Shown here: positions 46,685-59,561 of the stretch, piece by piece
Layout of the letters: each line of letters begins with the position of its first letter
Position numbering within the stretch: position 1 is the first letter of the stretch
From: Pseudogymnoascus destructans
Lineage: Eukaryota; Ascomycota; Leotiomycetes; Thelebolales; Thelebolaceae
Assembly (NCBI RefSeq): GCF_001641265.1
Contig: NW_020167546.1
Location: 124,001 to 188,000, forward strand
Direction of reading: 5' to 3'
Length of the DNA stretch: 64,000 bases
Position numbers and translations under genes: made by a program
Notes under the pieces: generated by a model
Told to the model about the DNA's origin: nothing
The model's database searches: none
What the model saw: only the letters and a program-made list of their open reading frames with translations

Positions 46685-46956
46685 TGACTATCGCAAAGCC
46701 AAAGTTATCATATTCAGAGAAGTGCTCATTACAGCACATACAATCTGAATTCATGGACAAGTGCTAACATAAAGCACATACACTCCATGAAAACCTCAAG
46801 ACGAACTTGCAGCCTCTGGCAGATGATCGATTCAACTAAGAAGAGGAAGAACAAGATCAATTCTACAATCTAGGAAGCCCCAGATCGAATCCATCATCCA
46901 TCATCCAACTCTCACAAACTCGAAATTCCTTATACAAACACACAAGACCTTTCACA

Positions 46957-48595
46957 ATGGGTGAAGGCAATGGAGGTCGGAATAACCTCCCAGAGAACAT
47001 GAAACTCCAAGGAGAGGAGAATTACATACAATGGAAAACTGCAATGGAGGACCTCGCGGATGCCAACGACCCTGTCCGTTTCGTACACCCAAAAGGCAAA
47101 GCTCCTCCACAAGCAGATGAGTTCGATGAGAAGGTGGACATTGAGAAACTCGCCACATGGAAAGCATGGAAAGCAGGAGACGCATCGATGAAACTCATCA
47201 TCCAAACTAATGTGAAGAAAACACCATCACAGCTGCTTGCAGGTTGCAAATCTGCACGCGAAATGTGGGTAATCTTACAGTCTCAATATGAAGGCACTGG
47301 TGCTGTGCTCAACTTTAATGCAATTGAGACATACACCAAGATCAAGTACGAAGATTACGCAAACCTCGAACAGTTCATTATTGGCTTCAAAAAGGCAATT
47401 GAGAAACTTACCAACCTCGAGATCCCTCCACCAGATGTCTGGCACCCAATCCTCTTCATCATGGCACTCTCAGATGCATGGCCAATATGGCAGAACGCCA
47501 GCGCTCGAATACACGCAGTGAAGCAACAAAGCTTACACTTTCTGCACTTATTGAGGACATTACAGATTAAGCCCGAAAGAAGGACAAGAAAGAGGATGGA
47601 AGCGCACATTACAATGGAAAGCCAAATCAGAAAGGGAAGCCAAAGTCAAAATTCAAGGACATAAAGGGCAAAGGAGGAAAGATGTGCAAGAACTGCAAAA
47701 ATCTGAATGCAAGGCACGAACCTGAAAACTGCTTCGTCACAAACAAGAAGCTTCAACAGGAATGGGAGCAGAAAATAGGAAAGAAGTTTACACCATTCAA
47801 TGCATTAAGCAACAAATCAAACAAGCTAAAGAAGGCAAAGAATGACAACTCATCAGATGAAGAAGATGAAGATCGTCAATTTGGCAAGAATGCCACCACA
47901 TACATTTGTGTTCAACTCAACCACTCAAGGTCGCCAATTCAAAATGGCACATTATTTGACACTGGAGCAGAGACACATATCGCCAGCTCAATCGAGGAAT
48001 TTAACAGTGGCACATACGAAACCTCATTGACTCTTCCATCCATTGACACAGCAAGTGGCATCACCAAGCCACTTGGTCAAGGCGAAAGAACATTGCAATG
48101 CGCAACAGATGATGGAGACATTCACACCCTACACCTTACCAAAGTTCAATATCTGCCAAATTGTGGAATGAACATTTTTGGAGCTCGAAAGCTCTTAGGA
48201 AGGGGTGATTTACGGATCATGGATAAGAATCTTGTACTCAACAAGGAGGGTATTCCAATGTTCCGCTTTGATAAGAACATGATGATAATTGAAGCATTGC
48301 GTACATATGCATTTCCAGCAACTACTCACAAAGATGAGAAGAATCCTCCACACTCAATTCGACTCTGGCATCGTAGATTTGGACATCTTGGACTTGTGAA
48401 TGTACAGAAGACCTCAAAAATGGTGAGAGGCATGGCAATCTCTAATGAGGAAGACCTTACGCCACAAGAACAAGAAGATGAAGCTCTCCAATTGTGCGAT
48501 CCATGTGAGAGAGGAAAGGCAAAGAAACACATCTGCAAGCAAGCTATAACTCGGAACTTGCAACTGTTCGATGAAGTGCACATTGACGTGGTCAT
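46957..48595 (+). pseudogene. Copia gag, protease and integrase N-terminus
   Basis: gag opens at 46957 (MGEGNGG). A frame change near 47520 and a TAA near 47568 separate it from the zinc-knuckle-like CKNCKNLNARHEPENC. Protease motif LFDTGAETHIAS lies near 47960, and the integrase leader LWHRRFGHLG near 48366-48395. It breaks at the Gypsy insertion after HIDVV. Confidence 0.85.
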
Positions 48596-49110
48596 TGTTA
48601 CGATGGTCACGGAGGTCAAGAAGCCAGTCCGGAGAATAATAAGCTAGATTGAATCTAAAGAGAGAAGAAGAAGAAGGAAGGAAGGAAGGTGAGGCTATTC
48701 CTCGTAATATACAGTTGTCTGCTTAGTGGTTGTAGCCTTGGTGGCTAAGGCTGCACCCGTAACAACCGTAACAACCGTAACAACCGTAACAACCGTAACA
48801 ACCGTAACAACCGTAACAACCGTAACAACCGTAACAACTGTAACAACCGTAACAACCGTAACAACCGTAACAACTGTAACAACCGTAACAACTGTAACAA
48901 CTGTAACAACCATAACAACCGTAACAACTGTAACAACCATAACAACTGTAACAACCGTAACAACTGTAACAACTGTAACAACCATAACAACCATAACAAC
49001 CATAACAACCATAACAACCATAACAACCATAACAACCATAACAACCATAACAACCATAACAACCATAACAACCATAACAACCATAACAACTGTAAGCTAT
49101 AATCGTAACA
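48596..49110 (-). repeat. 3' LTR of nested Gypsy, expanded to 515 bp
   Basis: Same ends as the 221-bp LTR at 54446, enlarged by an internal 9-bp array. Confidence 0.9.
48758..49092 (+). repeat. CGTAACAAC 9-bp array
   Basis: About 37 units. The left two thirds are mainly CGTAACAAC with scattered TGTAACAAC, and the right third is mainly CATAACAAC. This ordered variant distribution suggests stepwise expansion. Its periodic open frames are not genes. Confidence 0.93.
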
Positions 49111-49178
49111 CTACCCCTCCCCTACTAAGATTGATCTCCTGATCAAGAGTAGGATCATTGTGGCTTCTGTGGGTATTT

Positions 49179-52100
49179 TCAGTGGAAAGCTTGTGTGAGT
49201 TCAGGTGCATTGTTGAAGTTTGTAGCGGGATACCAAGTATTGTCTGGTGGGTGGTTCTTCCATGCTGCCATATAGAACAGCTTCTTCTGTAGGAATTTAG
49301 AGTCTAGGATTTCTTCAACTTCCCATTCAAGTTCATCTTCTATAATGATTGGCAGGGGTGGTTCATGGTGCAAGCCTTGTAAAGCATCATCTGAGTCAAG
49401 TCAGAAGAGGTTGCTGTGAAAGACAGGATGTATCTTCATGCTTGGTGGTAGTTCTAATCGATATGCCACTTGCCCAATTTGTTCGAGAATCTTATACAGA
49501 CCAACTTGCTTCTGATCGAGTTTCTTCAATGGCCTCTGAGTCCTGATATTTCGTGTAGATAGCCATACTTGATCTCCAACCTGATATCTTGGTGCAGCTT
49601 TCCTGCGTTGATTTGCGAATGTCTCCATGCGAGTTTGTGAGAGTGTGATTTGGTCTTGCAGAAACTCCCAAATATCTTTCATGCTTTGTATCATATCCTT
49701 GTGTTCCTGTGGCGCTATTTGGAACTCGCTGTTCTTAATATCAAAACTCATTCTTGGCTCGAAGCCCTTATTTGCAAAGAATGGACTGATTTTTGTAGAG
49801 TCAGAAGGTAGAGCATTTGCTGCAAATTCTGCCATGCAAAGATATTCGACCCAGTCGTCTTGGAGATAGTTAACATGAGCTCGTAAATATCGTTCAAGTT
49901 CTGCATTGAACCTCTCAGTTTGCCCATCCGTTTCTGGGTGGAAGGCAGTAGACAATTTTGTTATAACTTTCCAAACTTTGCAGAGGATTTTCCACACTGC
50001 AGCCACGAACTGGGGGCCTCTGTCTGAGATGATCGAATTTGGTAAACCATGGTGTTTCCATACATGTCGAAGGAGTAGCTGTGCTGTTGCTTCTGCAGTT
50101 GTGCCTTCTTGGCCTGCAAAGCATGGGATAAAATGTCGTTCTTTTGTAAGTCGGCATGCTACGACAAGGATAGCATTGTTTCCTTCACACAATGGCAATC
50201 CTGTAATAAAGTCGAGTGATATGTCCTGCCACGGCTGGCTGCCAACAGGGATTGGTTGAAGAAGTCCATTATAAGTATCTCTTGTAGGTTTTCTTTTGCA
50301 GATATGGCAGTTCTTGATGTATTGTATAATTGTCTTATCCATCCGGGGCCAGTAATACTGTCTTTTGATGACCCGAATCATCTTCCCAATGCCAGGGTAT
50401 CCCATTGCTGGTTGGTCATGAATTTCTTGTAAGAGTTCGACATGAGCACTTTCTGGAACCCAGACTCTATTATAATATAAGAGCCCTTCCTTCACCTCGC
50501 AATATGCTAGAGCTATGTCTGGACTGTTTCGTTCTCCATTCTGAAGCTTCTGAATAGTGTCTTTGCATAAGCTGTCTTGAAGTTGCGCAGTTTGGATTTT
50601 GTCTAGAATACTTGCTTCCTGTAGGTGGACTGGCGCGAGTTGGATGTCTTGATTCACCTTAGCATCTTCAAATTTCCTTATCTCTTGGAGGTCTGGATGG
50701 AGTCTCTTGAGTGGTAGCAGGGTTTGAAGTTGTTGTTTTTGGTGGTCATCTTCTTTGTTCCCTTCTGGTCTATCTCCTGGTCTTCGAGTTAATGCATCTG
50801 CTTTTCCGTTCTGTTTCCCAGGTCAATATATAATTTGAAAGTTTAACCTTGACAGAAACTCAGCCCATCGAGCTTGCCTTCAAGTAAGCTTCTTTGTTGT
50901 CATGAAGTATTCAAGACTCTTGTGATCTGACAAAACTTGGACTGGCATTGCTGTGCCCTCGACTTCTGGTCTCCATGCTTCGAAGCATCTGATGATGGCG
51001 AGTAACTCCTTGTCATAGATTTCGTAATTGTATTCTGCAGGTGCCATCTTTTTCGAGAAGAATGCAACTGGATGTAGGATTCCCTTGTCATCTTTCTGTG
51101 ACAGTACCCCTGAGGAAATAAAATCTGAGGCATCAGCTTCAACATAGGCTGTCTTCTCTCTATCGAAATGTCGTAAGACTGGGGCTTCTGTGACAGTCTT
51201 TTTCAGAAGTGTGAATGCTTCCTGATATGCTTCTGTCCATTCAAAGACATGGTCTTTTTTCGTTAAGTTGACGAGTGGTTTCATGATGTTTGAATAGTTC
51301 TTGATAAACCTTCGATAGAACACACAGAATCTGATAAAAGCTTGCGTGTCCCGTAATAATTTTGGTGCTTTCCAATCGAGTATAGTGTTCACCTTTCCAG
51401 GATCCATGCGAATTCCATTAACTCCAATGATGAGTCCTTAGAATTTTGTCTCTTGAATGAAGAATTCGCATTTTGCTATATCTGCTTGTAGTCCTGCTTC
51501 TCAAAGCTTTTGTAGAACCATTTTGACATGCTTAACATGTTCCTCCTTACTTGTGCTATAGACAAGAAAATCGTCCATGTATGCAGTGACGAATTTGTTT
51601 ATGTATTCCATTAATGTTTCATTCATATATCGTTGGAATGTTGCTGGGGCCATTCGTAAGTCCAAATGGGAGAACTTTGTATTTGTATGATCCAAATCGA
51701 GTTTTGAATGTTGTCAGATCTTCGTCCTCCTCTGTCTGCATGCGAATTCGATTAAAGGCATGTCTAATATCAATCTTTGTAAGATATTTGGCACCCGTGA
51801 TTTGAGCCAATGTTTCATCAATGAGTGGAAGTGGGTATGAGTCTTTCCTTGTGATCGCATTTAGTTTGCGATAGTCTATGCAAAATCGAAGTCCACCTCC
51901 TGGTTTGCGTACAAATAACACAGGTGAGGCAAATGGTGCGTTGCTAGCTTCGATGAATCCTTTGGTAAGATTGTCCTCCACGTATTTCTTCACAAGATCA
52001 AGCTCTTCTCGGGACATGTTATAGAGTGGTGCATGCCCTAGTTTCGAGTTCCCTTCTAACACAATGTGATGGTCTGCATATCTGTGAGGCGGGAGCTTGT

Positions 52101-52736
52101 CTGCAGCCTGTTTTGAGAACAGATACTTATGGAACTCCTTTGGGAGGATCAGTTTTGGGTCGATTTCTTTCGTTTCCTCCTTTGCTTGTTCAGTGAGTAT
52201 ATCTTTAAATGATACTGCAAAAACCTTAGCTCCTTTCTGCTTCCGAAGCATATTGAATGGTGCAGCTCCAATCATTGTAACAGTGCATTTGTCTTGTTCT
52301 TATAATGAGGTTGGAGGGCTGGCTTCAGAGCTTCTTTATCTTGTATTTCCTTCTCAGCTTGGGGACTTGTAGTTTTCACTTTTAAAGTGTCTGTTGGTGT
52401 AGTGTGCTGGCAGTGACCCTTTGTAAAGATGACGTGGTCGTTTACCATATTGAGTGTGACTCCATGCTGCTTCATCCAAGCTTTCCCAAGAATGATAGAA
52501 TGTTTCCCAAGAGTAGTAATGAATAGAGGGCATAGACTTTCAACGTGATCTCCAATTTGTAGTCGAGGGTATATAGCATGCGTAACTGTAGGTGCTGCAA
52601 CTCCATTAAATCCTTCAATGTTCTTTGGTTTTATAAGTTGGATAGGAGAGATGTTCTCAATTTCACAAATTCGTTTTGCATCAACAGCATTCACAAAGCT
52701 TCCACCTGTTGCACCGCTATCCATTAAGGCTTGCAT
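49179..52736 (-). pseudogene. pol: pol of nested Gypsy with chromodomain
   Basis: Protease MDSGATGGSFV (52720), then RT (CIDYRKLNAITRKDS near 51870; TAYMDDFLVYS near 51570). RNase H follows (VEADASDFISSGVLS near 51140), then an HHCC finger (CHICKRKP near 50290) and integrase (ISDRGPQF near 50020). A chromodomain (WEVEEILDSKFLQK near 49310) closes it. Stops or frameshifts lie near 52270, 51650, 51500, 51440, 50879, 50820 and 49400; several stops fit C-to-T or G-to-A changes. Confidence 0.88.
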
Positions 52737-52861
52737 GACAATTTGATTCCTTCCTATTCTGCAGGTAGCTAAGAATGGAGTGTCATAGTCGAAATGGGAT
52801 AATGATGAGGCAGAGGAGGCAATTCTTGCTGTAGAACCTCTAGCAACGTCTTTTCTAGAGG

Positions 52862-54049
52862 CTATTCTTTTCCCGACTCATACTGGGTAGGATCCTCACT
52901 ATCAGAGATCTCATTGAGTCTGCCTTTCTGTTTCTGAGGGCAGTCATGAGCACGATGGCCGCTTTCATGGCAATGGAAGCATTTGCCAAGCTTCATGGGC
53001 GATTCTTTCTCAGGATCTTGGTGGGGAGAGCGGTAGAGCTTCTTCTGTGGTGCCACTATTTCAACAGCAGTACTAGCAGTAGGGCTCTGGCCACTCTGCT
53101 TCTGGTAGGCGAATGGCTGTGGCTTCATTCTCTTCTCCTTTTCTTGAATTCTCTGTAGGTTTTGGTCCACAAGCATGCATTTCTTCGCGAATTCATGTAT
53201 AGTGGTAGCTCCCACTTCTGCAACAAGGGCTTTCTGCATGCCTTGGTTGATTTTAAATTGGAGATCGTCAAGCAAGGTCTCTTCTGAGTAGTCCAGCTCT
53301 GCAGTGAGTCTCTGGAATTCAGCCCAGAATGTTGTGAAGGTATTCTTGCCTTGGTATAACTTGTGATACTCAGTTTGTGCAGTGCGTCTCCTATCAGGGT
53401 CGCTAAACGCTTTCTCGAGGAGTTGGAGGATTTCTTCTGCTGACTGAAGAATGTTTGGTGAGGTAATGCGAAGCCTTGGGTTCACATGGCGAACTGCGAG
53501 TCCTCCTAGTCTGCTTTGGAGATAACTCATCTGCATCTTGTCATTTGGGAAGTGGTCAATGTTGGCTTCCAGCTTGAGTCAGATCTTCACAACCCAGTCT
53601 TCAAAAGCTGGTTCAATCCCATCCATAAGAATAGGAGGATCCGGAATGCGAGCAGACTGGCGAGGTGCTGCATTGCGAATAGGAGCTGTATTCTCAAGAT
53701 ATTTTTGAATGCCTTGCAGTTCAGTAATCTTTTCATCCTTGTCTTGAATTTCTTCTTGGAGCTGTAGAATAGCATCATTTCGCTCTGCAATAGTAGCATC
53801 AGAAGCTTGACCGACGATGAGGTAGTCCTTCATAATGGCTTTCAACATTGACCAGGCATACTCTTGGCTGCTAGGTGACAGCTTTTGGAATTCAGTGTAG
53901 GTGTTGACATTCCAATTCCTCATCTGGTGGCCGTTTGATAGTATAGACTGGTGTCTTTCTTGAGCTGTTTTGCCCATCCTCTTGAAATCTTCTTGGGCTT
54001 CGAGGAAGTCATCTTGAAGTTCATCTCTCTTCTCAGACTCATCTGCCAA
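52862..54049 (-). pseudogene. gag: gag of nested Gypsy
   Basis: Starts MADESEKRDELQDD with a coiled coil near 53700. A TGA at about 53579 (a CGA-to-TGA change would explain it) splits the frame, which resumes from 53536. The C-terminal part has a capsid-like region (DRRRTAQTEYHKLYQG) and a CCHC knuckle CFHCHESGHRAHDC. Confidence 0.85.
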
Positions 54050-54445
54050 GGTTGTTTTCTCATTTATAGACTCATAGTCTTCTGGGTTTCAGTCAGCCAT
54101 CTTGGCTTTTTCTTTGGCTGTGTGTGCCATAGCAGCTTTGCTATTCTTTCGGTTTTTGTATTCAGTAGATCAGACTCGTATCGCCAAAGGCCCTATTGCG
54201 CAGTTTGTCGACTGTAGGAGCCACTCGAGAGGAGCGCACTTCCCTCACAGCTATATTCCTTGTCGAGGGAGCATTGTGAAAGGTCTGATCTGTGACGTCT
54301 GTGGTGTTCTGGTGTTTCTGGTGTGTTCTGTGGTGTTCTGGAATCGACTTTAGGATATGGTTGTAGGGTTTCCAAAGAAGGGAATTCAAATTTCAGTATC
54401 AAGGTTCAGGCTCAGAGAGCAAAAGAAAGGTGAGATTCAATCTTA

Positions 54446-54666
54446 TGTTACGATGGTCACGGAGGTCAAGAAGCCAGTCCGGAGAATAATAAGCTAGATT
54501 GAATCTAAAGAGAGAAGAAGAAGAAGAAGGAAGGAAGGAAGGTGAGGCTATTCCTCGTAATATACAGTTGTCCGCTTAGCGGTTGTAGCCTTGGTGGCTA
54601 AGGCTGCACCCGTAACAACCGTAACAACTGTAACAACCGTAACAACCGTAAGCTATAATCGTAACA
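54446..54666 (-). repeat. 5' LTR of nested Gypsy, 221 bp
   Basis: Contains about five GTAACAACC-type units, where the other LTR has about 37. Confidence 0.9.
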
Positions 54667-56848
54667 GTCATGAGCCAGAAGGAATTGGAAGGAAGAAGTA
54701 TGCAACCATTTTTACAGAAAAGGCAACCACAGTCCGTTGGGCTTACTTCCACAACTCGAAAAGCGGTGCATACAATGCACTCCTCAAATTCCAGAAAATG
54801 GTTAATACACAGTTCAACAGAGTCTAGGACGAAATTGAAAATGATAATGAAGATGCATCTATCACACTGCCTTATAGAGCCAGGGGTGAGACGAATTATG
54901 ATAAACAGCTAATTCAGCGAGTCTCCAAAACCCAGGATGAAGAGCATCATTCAGAAATTGAAACTGATAACGAAAACTCAATCATACCTGAACCAGAGCT
55001 TGATGAATCAGACCAAGAAGTTGATGATGAAGATACAGAGCTGTTACTGACTGTTACAGTGAGGAGAACTCAAAATGTATACACTCCAAAACCTGAGTTT
55101 AACAGAGTCACCCGCAACCAAACCCGCGAGCGACCACAGCTTCCGCATCAACCACAACAGCCACCACTGCAAGCTATGAAGCTCACTCAACAGTCACAAA
55201 ACCAGAATTCGAGCTCTGCATTCGTTGCAGCATTCATAGCAGGGGCTCAGACATTAATCTATGATGATCCGAATACAATTGAAGAAGCAAAACAACGAGC
55301 AGACTGGTCAGAATGGCAAGCTGCAATTCACAAAGAATATTGAAACCTTACACACAAGGGCACTTGGAAGCTTATGCAGCGATCACAACTACCAGCTAAT
55401 GCAAAGGTGCTCCCAGGAAAGCTTGTTCTTAAAACGAAGAGAGACAAAAATGGATTAATTACGAAACGAAAAGCTCGATGGGTTGCAAAGGGTTTCAGAC
55501 GGCAGCAAGGCATAGATTTCGATCAGACATACGCAGGAGTATGCAAAACCACCACTTGGAAGCTTGCAATTGCACTTGCAGCATTTTTCAGACTTGAAAT
55601 TGAGCAAGCGGATGTGGTTGGAGCCTTCCTCAATTCTGATACGGACACAGAAATCTTTATGGATGTTCCACCAGACTGGGAAGTCAATGGTAGCATACTG
55701 GAAAATGCGCCAAATTGGATGTGCCAACTGCAGAAGGCACTTTATGGATTGAAACAAGCGCCTCGACTTTGGCAAAGAGAGCTTGCAAAGGCACTTTATG
55801 GACTCAGATTCACAGCATGTGCAAGCGATTATAGCGTATATTGCAATCAAGAGACTGGAATCCTAATTGTCACATACGTGGATGATATGCTCATCATTGG
55901 CAAACAAATCACAACAATCCAAAAGCTAAAGAAGGAGCCGATGCAAAAATTCGAAATTGAAGACCTTGGGCCAGCAGCATACTTTGTAGGGGTGAGGATC
56001 ACACGCAACAGAGAGGCAGGAACAATTTCCCTCTGTCAAGATGCATACGTCACAAAGATTCTATACCGCTATGGCATGGAGAATTGCAAGGCAGTGGACA
56101 CACCTGTGGCTACAGGAGCTGTAGAAGTCATGATCCCATTTGAAGGCAAGGCTTCACACGCAGAAATTGAACTCTATGATTGAAGATTGGATCGCTCATG
56201 TACCTCGCTGTCCAGACTCGACCAGATATCTCATATGGAGTCTCTGTTCTGTCCAGATTCCTCACCAATCCTTCGCCAGCTCACATGAAAGCAGCAGATC
56301 GAATCCTTCAGTACTTACAAGGCACAAAGATGCTTGGAATCGAATATGGCATGCAAGGCGATACGCAGCTCCATGGATACTGTGAGTCAGACTATGCAAG
56401 CGATAAAGCAAACCGTAAATCGGTCCTTGGAAATGCCTTCTTCTTTGCCGGAGGTGTGATTTCACACACTTCAAAGCGACAACAGACTGTGGCACAATCG
56501 ACCACAGAAGCAGAGTACTACGCACTCGCAAAGGCAGTGTCAGAAGCACTATGGCTACAACAGATCATGAAGCAGATGATGTACACAGGAAATGACATTC
56601 AAGCTACGAAGATCTATGGAGACAACCAAGGCTCATTAAGCTTGGCCGAAAACCCCAAATTCCACCAGAGAACCAAGCATATCGATGTCAAGCACCACTT
56701 CATTCGGGAGCACATTGAAAACGGGTCAATTGACCTCTGGTATGTGGAAACAGCCGACATGGTAGCAGATGGATTGACTAAGCCGCTACCCGCCACACAA
56801 CATGAGAAGTTCATACAGCAGCTTCAGATGAAGGTGATCACAGCCTAG
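54667..56848 (+). pseudogene. Copia pol: integrase remainder, reverse transcriptase, RNase H
   Basis: Integrase sequence resumes (EPEGIGRKKYATIFTEKA) in a shifted frame. The RT frame 55374-56183 has ARWVAKGF, YGLKQAPRLW and the catalytic YVDDM near 55880. The RNase H frame 56180-56848 has SDYASDKANRKS and EAEYYAL and ends near the right LTR. The stop at 56181 between RT and RNase H and others at 54825 and 55341 show decay. Confidence 0.85.
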
Positions 56849-56887
56849 GAAATGGGAATAGCCTCAATTCAGTCATGCAAAGGGGTG

Positions 56888-57083
56888 TGTTGAAGGAGGA
56901 GGTTGCTCAGACTGATTGGTTGGGCGTGTGGCTCGCCAACCGAATCGGGTTGCGGACCACCCACAAATAGTTCTGTAGATAGCTTCACTCAAAACAACAA
57001 TACAACACATATTCCAGTGAACTGTTGTTCAACTCAACTTGATACTTATACTACCGCTGCAAGTGATATCATACACTTCAACG
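56888..57083 (+). repeat. Copia right LTR
   Basis: TGTTGAAGGAGGAGG to CACTTCAACG, preceded by a short purine run (AAAGGGG). Confidence 0.85.
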
Positions 57084-57620
57084 TTAATTGACTGGAAGTA
57101 GAGCCCTTAGGGTCTAGGGGGAAAAGTTGTGAGCATTTGTCGATTTGAGAAAATAGTTGTAGATGTATCCAGGTCTGATGGCGAGGTGAAGGAGTTGACG
57201 GCGAGGAGTGGCGGCTGTGCTGCACTGTATGTGCTGAATAGTCTGTTTGTTCGGTCGTCATTTCGGGTTACAGGTTTGGCAGCAGAGGGGTTTAGCCGTG
57301 GGTGTCAGTTTGACTGGTTGTTTCTCTTCTCAGGCGGCGGTGGTTATGGGGTTTCTTTTTGGGGAGGGGCTAGGTCTTGTCTTCGCTTTGATGCTTTCCC
57401 CTGCTGACATGAGAGTTTCAGGAGACTGAAATGGGATGGGAGATGCATATTGAGCCTGTGATATAATCCAATATCAGGGATCTATCTCCTCCGAGTTTGG
57501 ACAAGCGACTTCCGTTTCAAGATTCTCAAGTATGTCCGGTTCCACACTCGATGCAGCTAAGGGTACATTAAATTGCGCATCTAGGCAATCCCATCTACCC
57601 GGGTACTACACTACACTCAC
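57084..57620. other. Intergenic
   Basis: Between the Copia right LTR and the 3' end of the nitrilase gene; no gene seen. Confidence 0.5.
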
Positions 57621-58581
57621 TCACTCACTCCCCTTGCTAACATCCGGATATACATCCCACCTCCTCTGCGTCGACACGGGTATATTCCGCCTTACCTCCT
57701 CCAGCGGCTCCGGCCTCAACTCGGCAACCACGATCTCCTGCCCCTCCCCGGCCTCCCCCAGCACTTTCGCCCACGGATCAACAACCATGCTATGCCCCCA
57801 CGCATGATACCCCGCGCTAATATCCCTCGCTGGACTGCACAACCCCACAAACACCTGGTTGTCCACCGCCCGAGCCCGGCCGAGTAACTCCCAGTGCAGC
57901 GCACCGGTCGTTAGGTTGAACGCACCCGGGTAGATGAGCGCGAACGCCCCCCTGCGCGCTGCGATCATGGCTGGCTCGGGGAACCGCACGTCGTAGCAAA
58001 TGGCCACCGCTACGCGCCCGTACTCGGGGAAATCGATAATCGTCGTCTGAGACCCCGCTGTGAGCACCTCGGACTCCTTGAATGTGATCTTGCCCGGGAT
58101 GTCGATGTCGAAGAGGTGCACCTTGCGGTGGGTGTCGAGCAGGGCACCTGACGGGCTGAAGACAAGACTGGTGTTGTAGTATTTGTTAGGGACACCAGCA
58201 GCGGCAGACGTGTTCTCCGCGTCAGCTTCGGGGATCGAACCACCGATCAGGTAGGCGTTTGCCTCCTTAGCCATAGCGGCGAGAGCATGAAAGGAGGGGG
58301 ATTGCTCGGGTGTGGGCGGGGAGGGGAGCAGCGTCTCGGCGTAGCTTGGGAAGTGCTGTGTGCCGTAGGGCGAGTTGAAGCATTCGGGGAGGACGATGAT
58401 TTTGGCTCCCTTGGAGGCAGCGGCGAGGACTTGTGTGCGCGCGTTGGCAAGGTTGACGGCTTTGTCGGTGCCTGTGGAGGTGGTGTTAGTATTTTGCACT
58501 GGGGGGAGGAGCGGGGGCTTGCATACCGCTTGCGAGCTGCACGAGCGCAAGCTTGACGGGTTGCTTCAGGACTGTGGACAT
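57621..58581 (-). CDS. NIT3: Nitrilase-family omega-amidase (Nit2/NIT3-like), 301 aa
   Basis: Exons 58581-58527 and 58471-57621 with a 55-nt intron that restores QLASGTDKAVNLANAR. The family hydrolyses alpha-ketoglutaramate and alpha-ketosuccinamate, products of glutamine and asparagine transamination. The catalytic triad is visible: Glu48 (LPECFNSPYG), Lys135 (HRKVHLFDIDIPG) and Cys177 (ICYDVRFPE). Length and the HLFDIDIPGK block are typical of Nit2 rather than of plant-type nitrilases. Yeast NIT3 is the nearest named relative I can offer; some homologues act on deaminated glutathione instead. Confidence 0.88.
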
Positions 58582-59561
58582 AGTGGATAGGCTTTTTTGA
58601 TATGCTCGGTTGTGAGATGGTTGGAAGGTCGAGGTTAATGGGTATGATTGAAGTGTTCTCAAAGCACGATTTACTAATTGGCGCATTTAGAATTGTGAAG
58701 TTGGGAAACAACTGAGTCGGACTGAAGTTGGGGATGCTGCTACCCCGCAGTGACAAGGATGATGGATGACAGAAGAATTGGGGCTTCGGCTCGGAACGGG
58801 TCCATCGTTCCGCTGCTTGTAGCCTTGCGAGTATATTGTTCCAGAAGTCTTATATAACATAACCATTTTATCAAACTTCATTCGGTCTGGATTTTATCTT
58901 GGCTTTTGATAGTTCACAAAGTGCTTCAGATGCTGGCAATTATGGTAGGCAATTATGTTGGAAATGGGTCGATTTCATCGTGTATGCCCACGGAGAGCAC
59001 CTTGGGAAGGAAAGAGCGAAGGGCTTGCTTGCTCCTTCCTTACATTCTTCGCCATGCTATTTCATTTTGAGGCCGGTAGCTCCTACCATGTTGGTCAAGT
59101 TATTTCATTTGATCCATATCAGATAAGTCTGAATTTCCTGTCGGTGTCACGGATTCTCTCCAAATCTTCACAATCCTTTCCATCGTCAACAGCATCATTA
59201 CTCGTATATATACTATTCGTTTTTACTCCTATAATTTCTTTTCCTAGTTGGTACATCTATCCTATATCCATTGTTACGGCAGATGTATCATTCCTATAAA
59301 CATTTTTACAGACTGTCCGATCACGCTCTTCTCCAATCCGGACAGCCAGACCATCAGATTTCCTTCACCCCTCGCGCCTGAGCGACCATCCGGCAAAATA
59401 CCGGCCCTACTCTGATGATATGATAGGTGTCCTGATTGTTGCGTTCGCTATCCTATTTTTGGGCAGAGTTTACGTCAGGTTCGTTCGAAAATTGTCCAGG
59501 ACTCTGCCGTACAACCCCACCTTTCGCTATTACTGGAGACACTGAGCCCTCTCAAGTTTAG
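58582..59561. other. Divergent promoter region with a possible uORF or upstream exon
   Basis: Separates the nitrilase start from the gene at 59562. ATG at 59420 opens a 41-codon frame beginning MIGVLIVAFAILFLG, a hydrophobic segment, that ends at TGA 59543-59545. An intron from 59474 (GTCAGG, weak donor) to the TTTAG at 59557-59561 would instead join its first 18 codons in phase to the ATG at 59562. Confidence 0.45.

Larger units (their letters stand above)
48596..54666 (-). mobile_element. Gypsy chromodomain retrotransposon nested in Copia, target duplication GTCAT
   Basis: 6071 bp on the minus strand, flanked by GTCAT at 48591-48595 and 54667-54671. LTR ends are TGTTACGAT and ATCGTAACA. 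It is a separate family from the element at 27891. Coding is broken by stops and frameshifts. Confidence 0.93.
46482..57083 (+). mobile_element. Ty1/Copia retrotransposon split by a nested Gypsy element
   Basis: LTRs at 46482-46673 and 56888-57083 differ by about three substitutions and a 4-bp indel. gag, protease and the start of integrase precede the insertion at 48595; the rest of pol follows from 54667. No clear 5-bp target duplication is visible. Frameshifts and stops show that it is inactive. Confidence 0.9.

Noticed and set aside
48695..49142. Three long periodic open frames
   Set aside because: Product of the 9-bp array in the Gypsy LTR.
46482..57083. Clear target-site duplication for the Copia element
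   Set aside because: Flanks (CCTTAG and TTAATT) share at most three bases.
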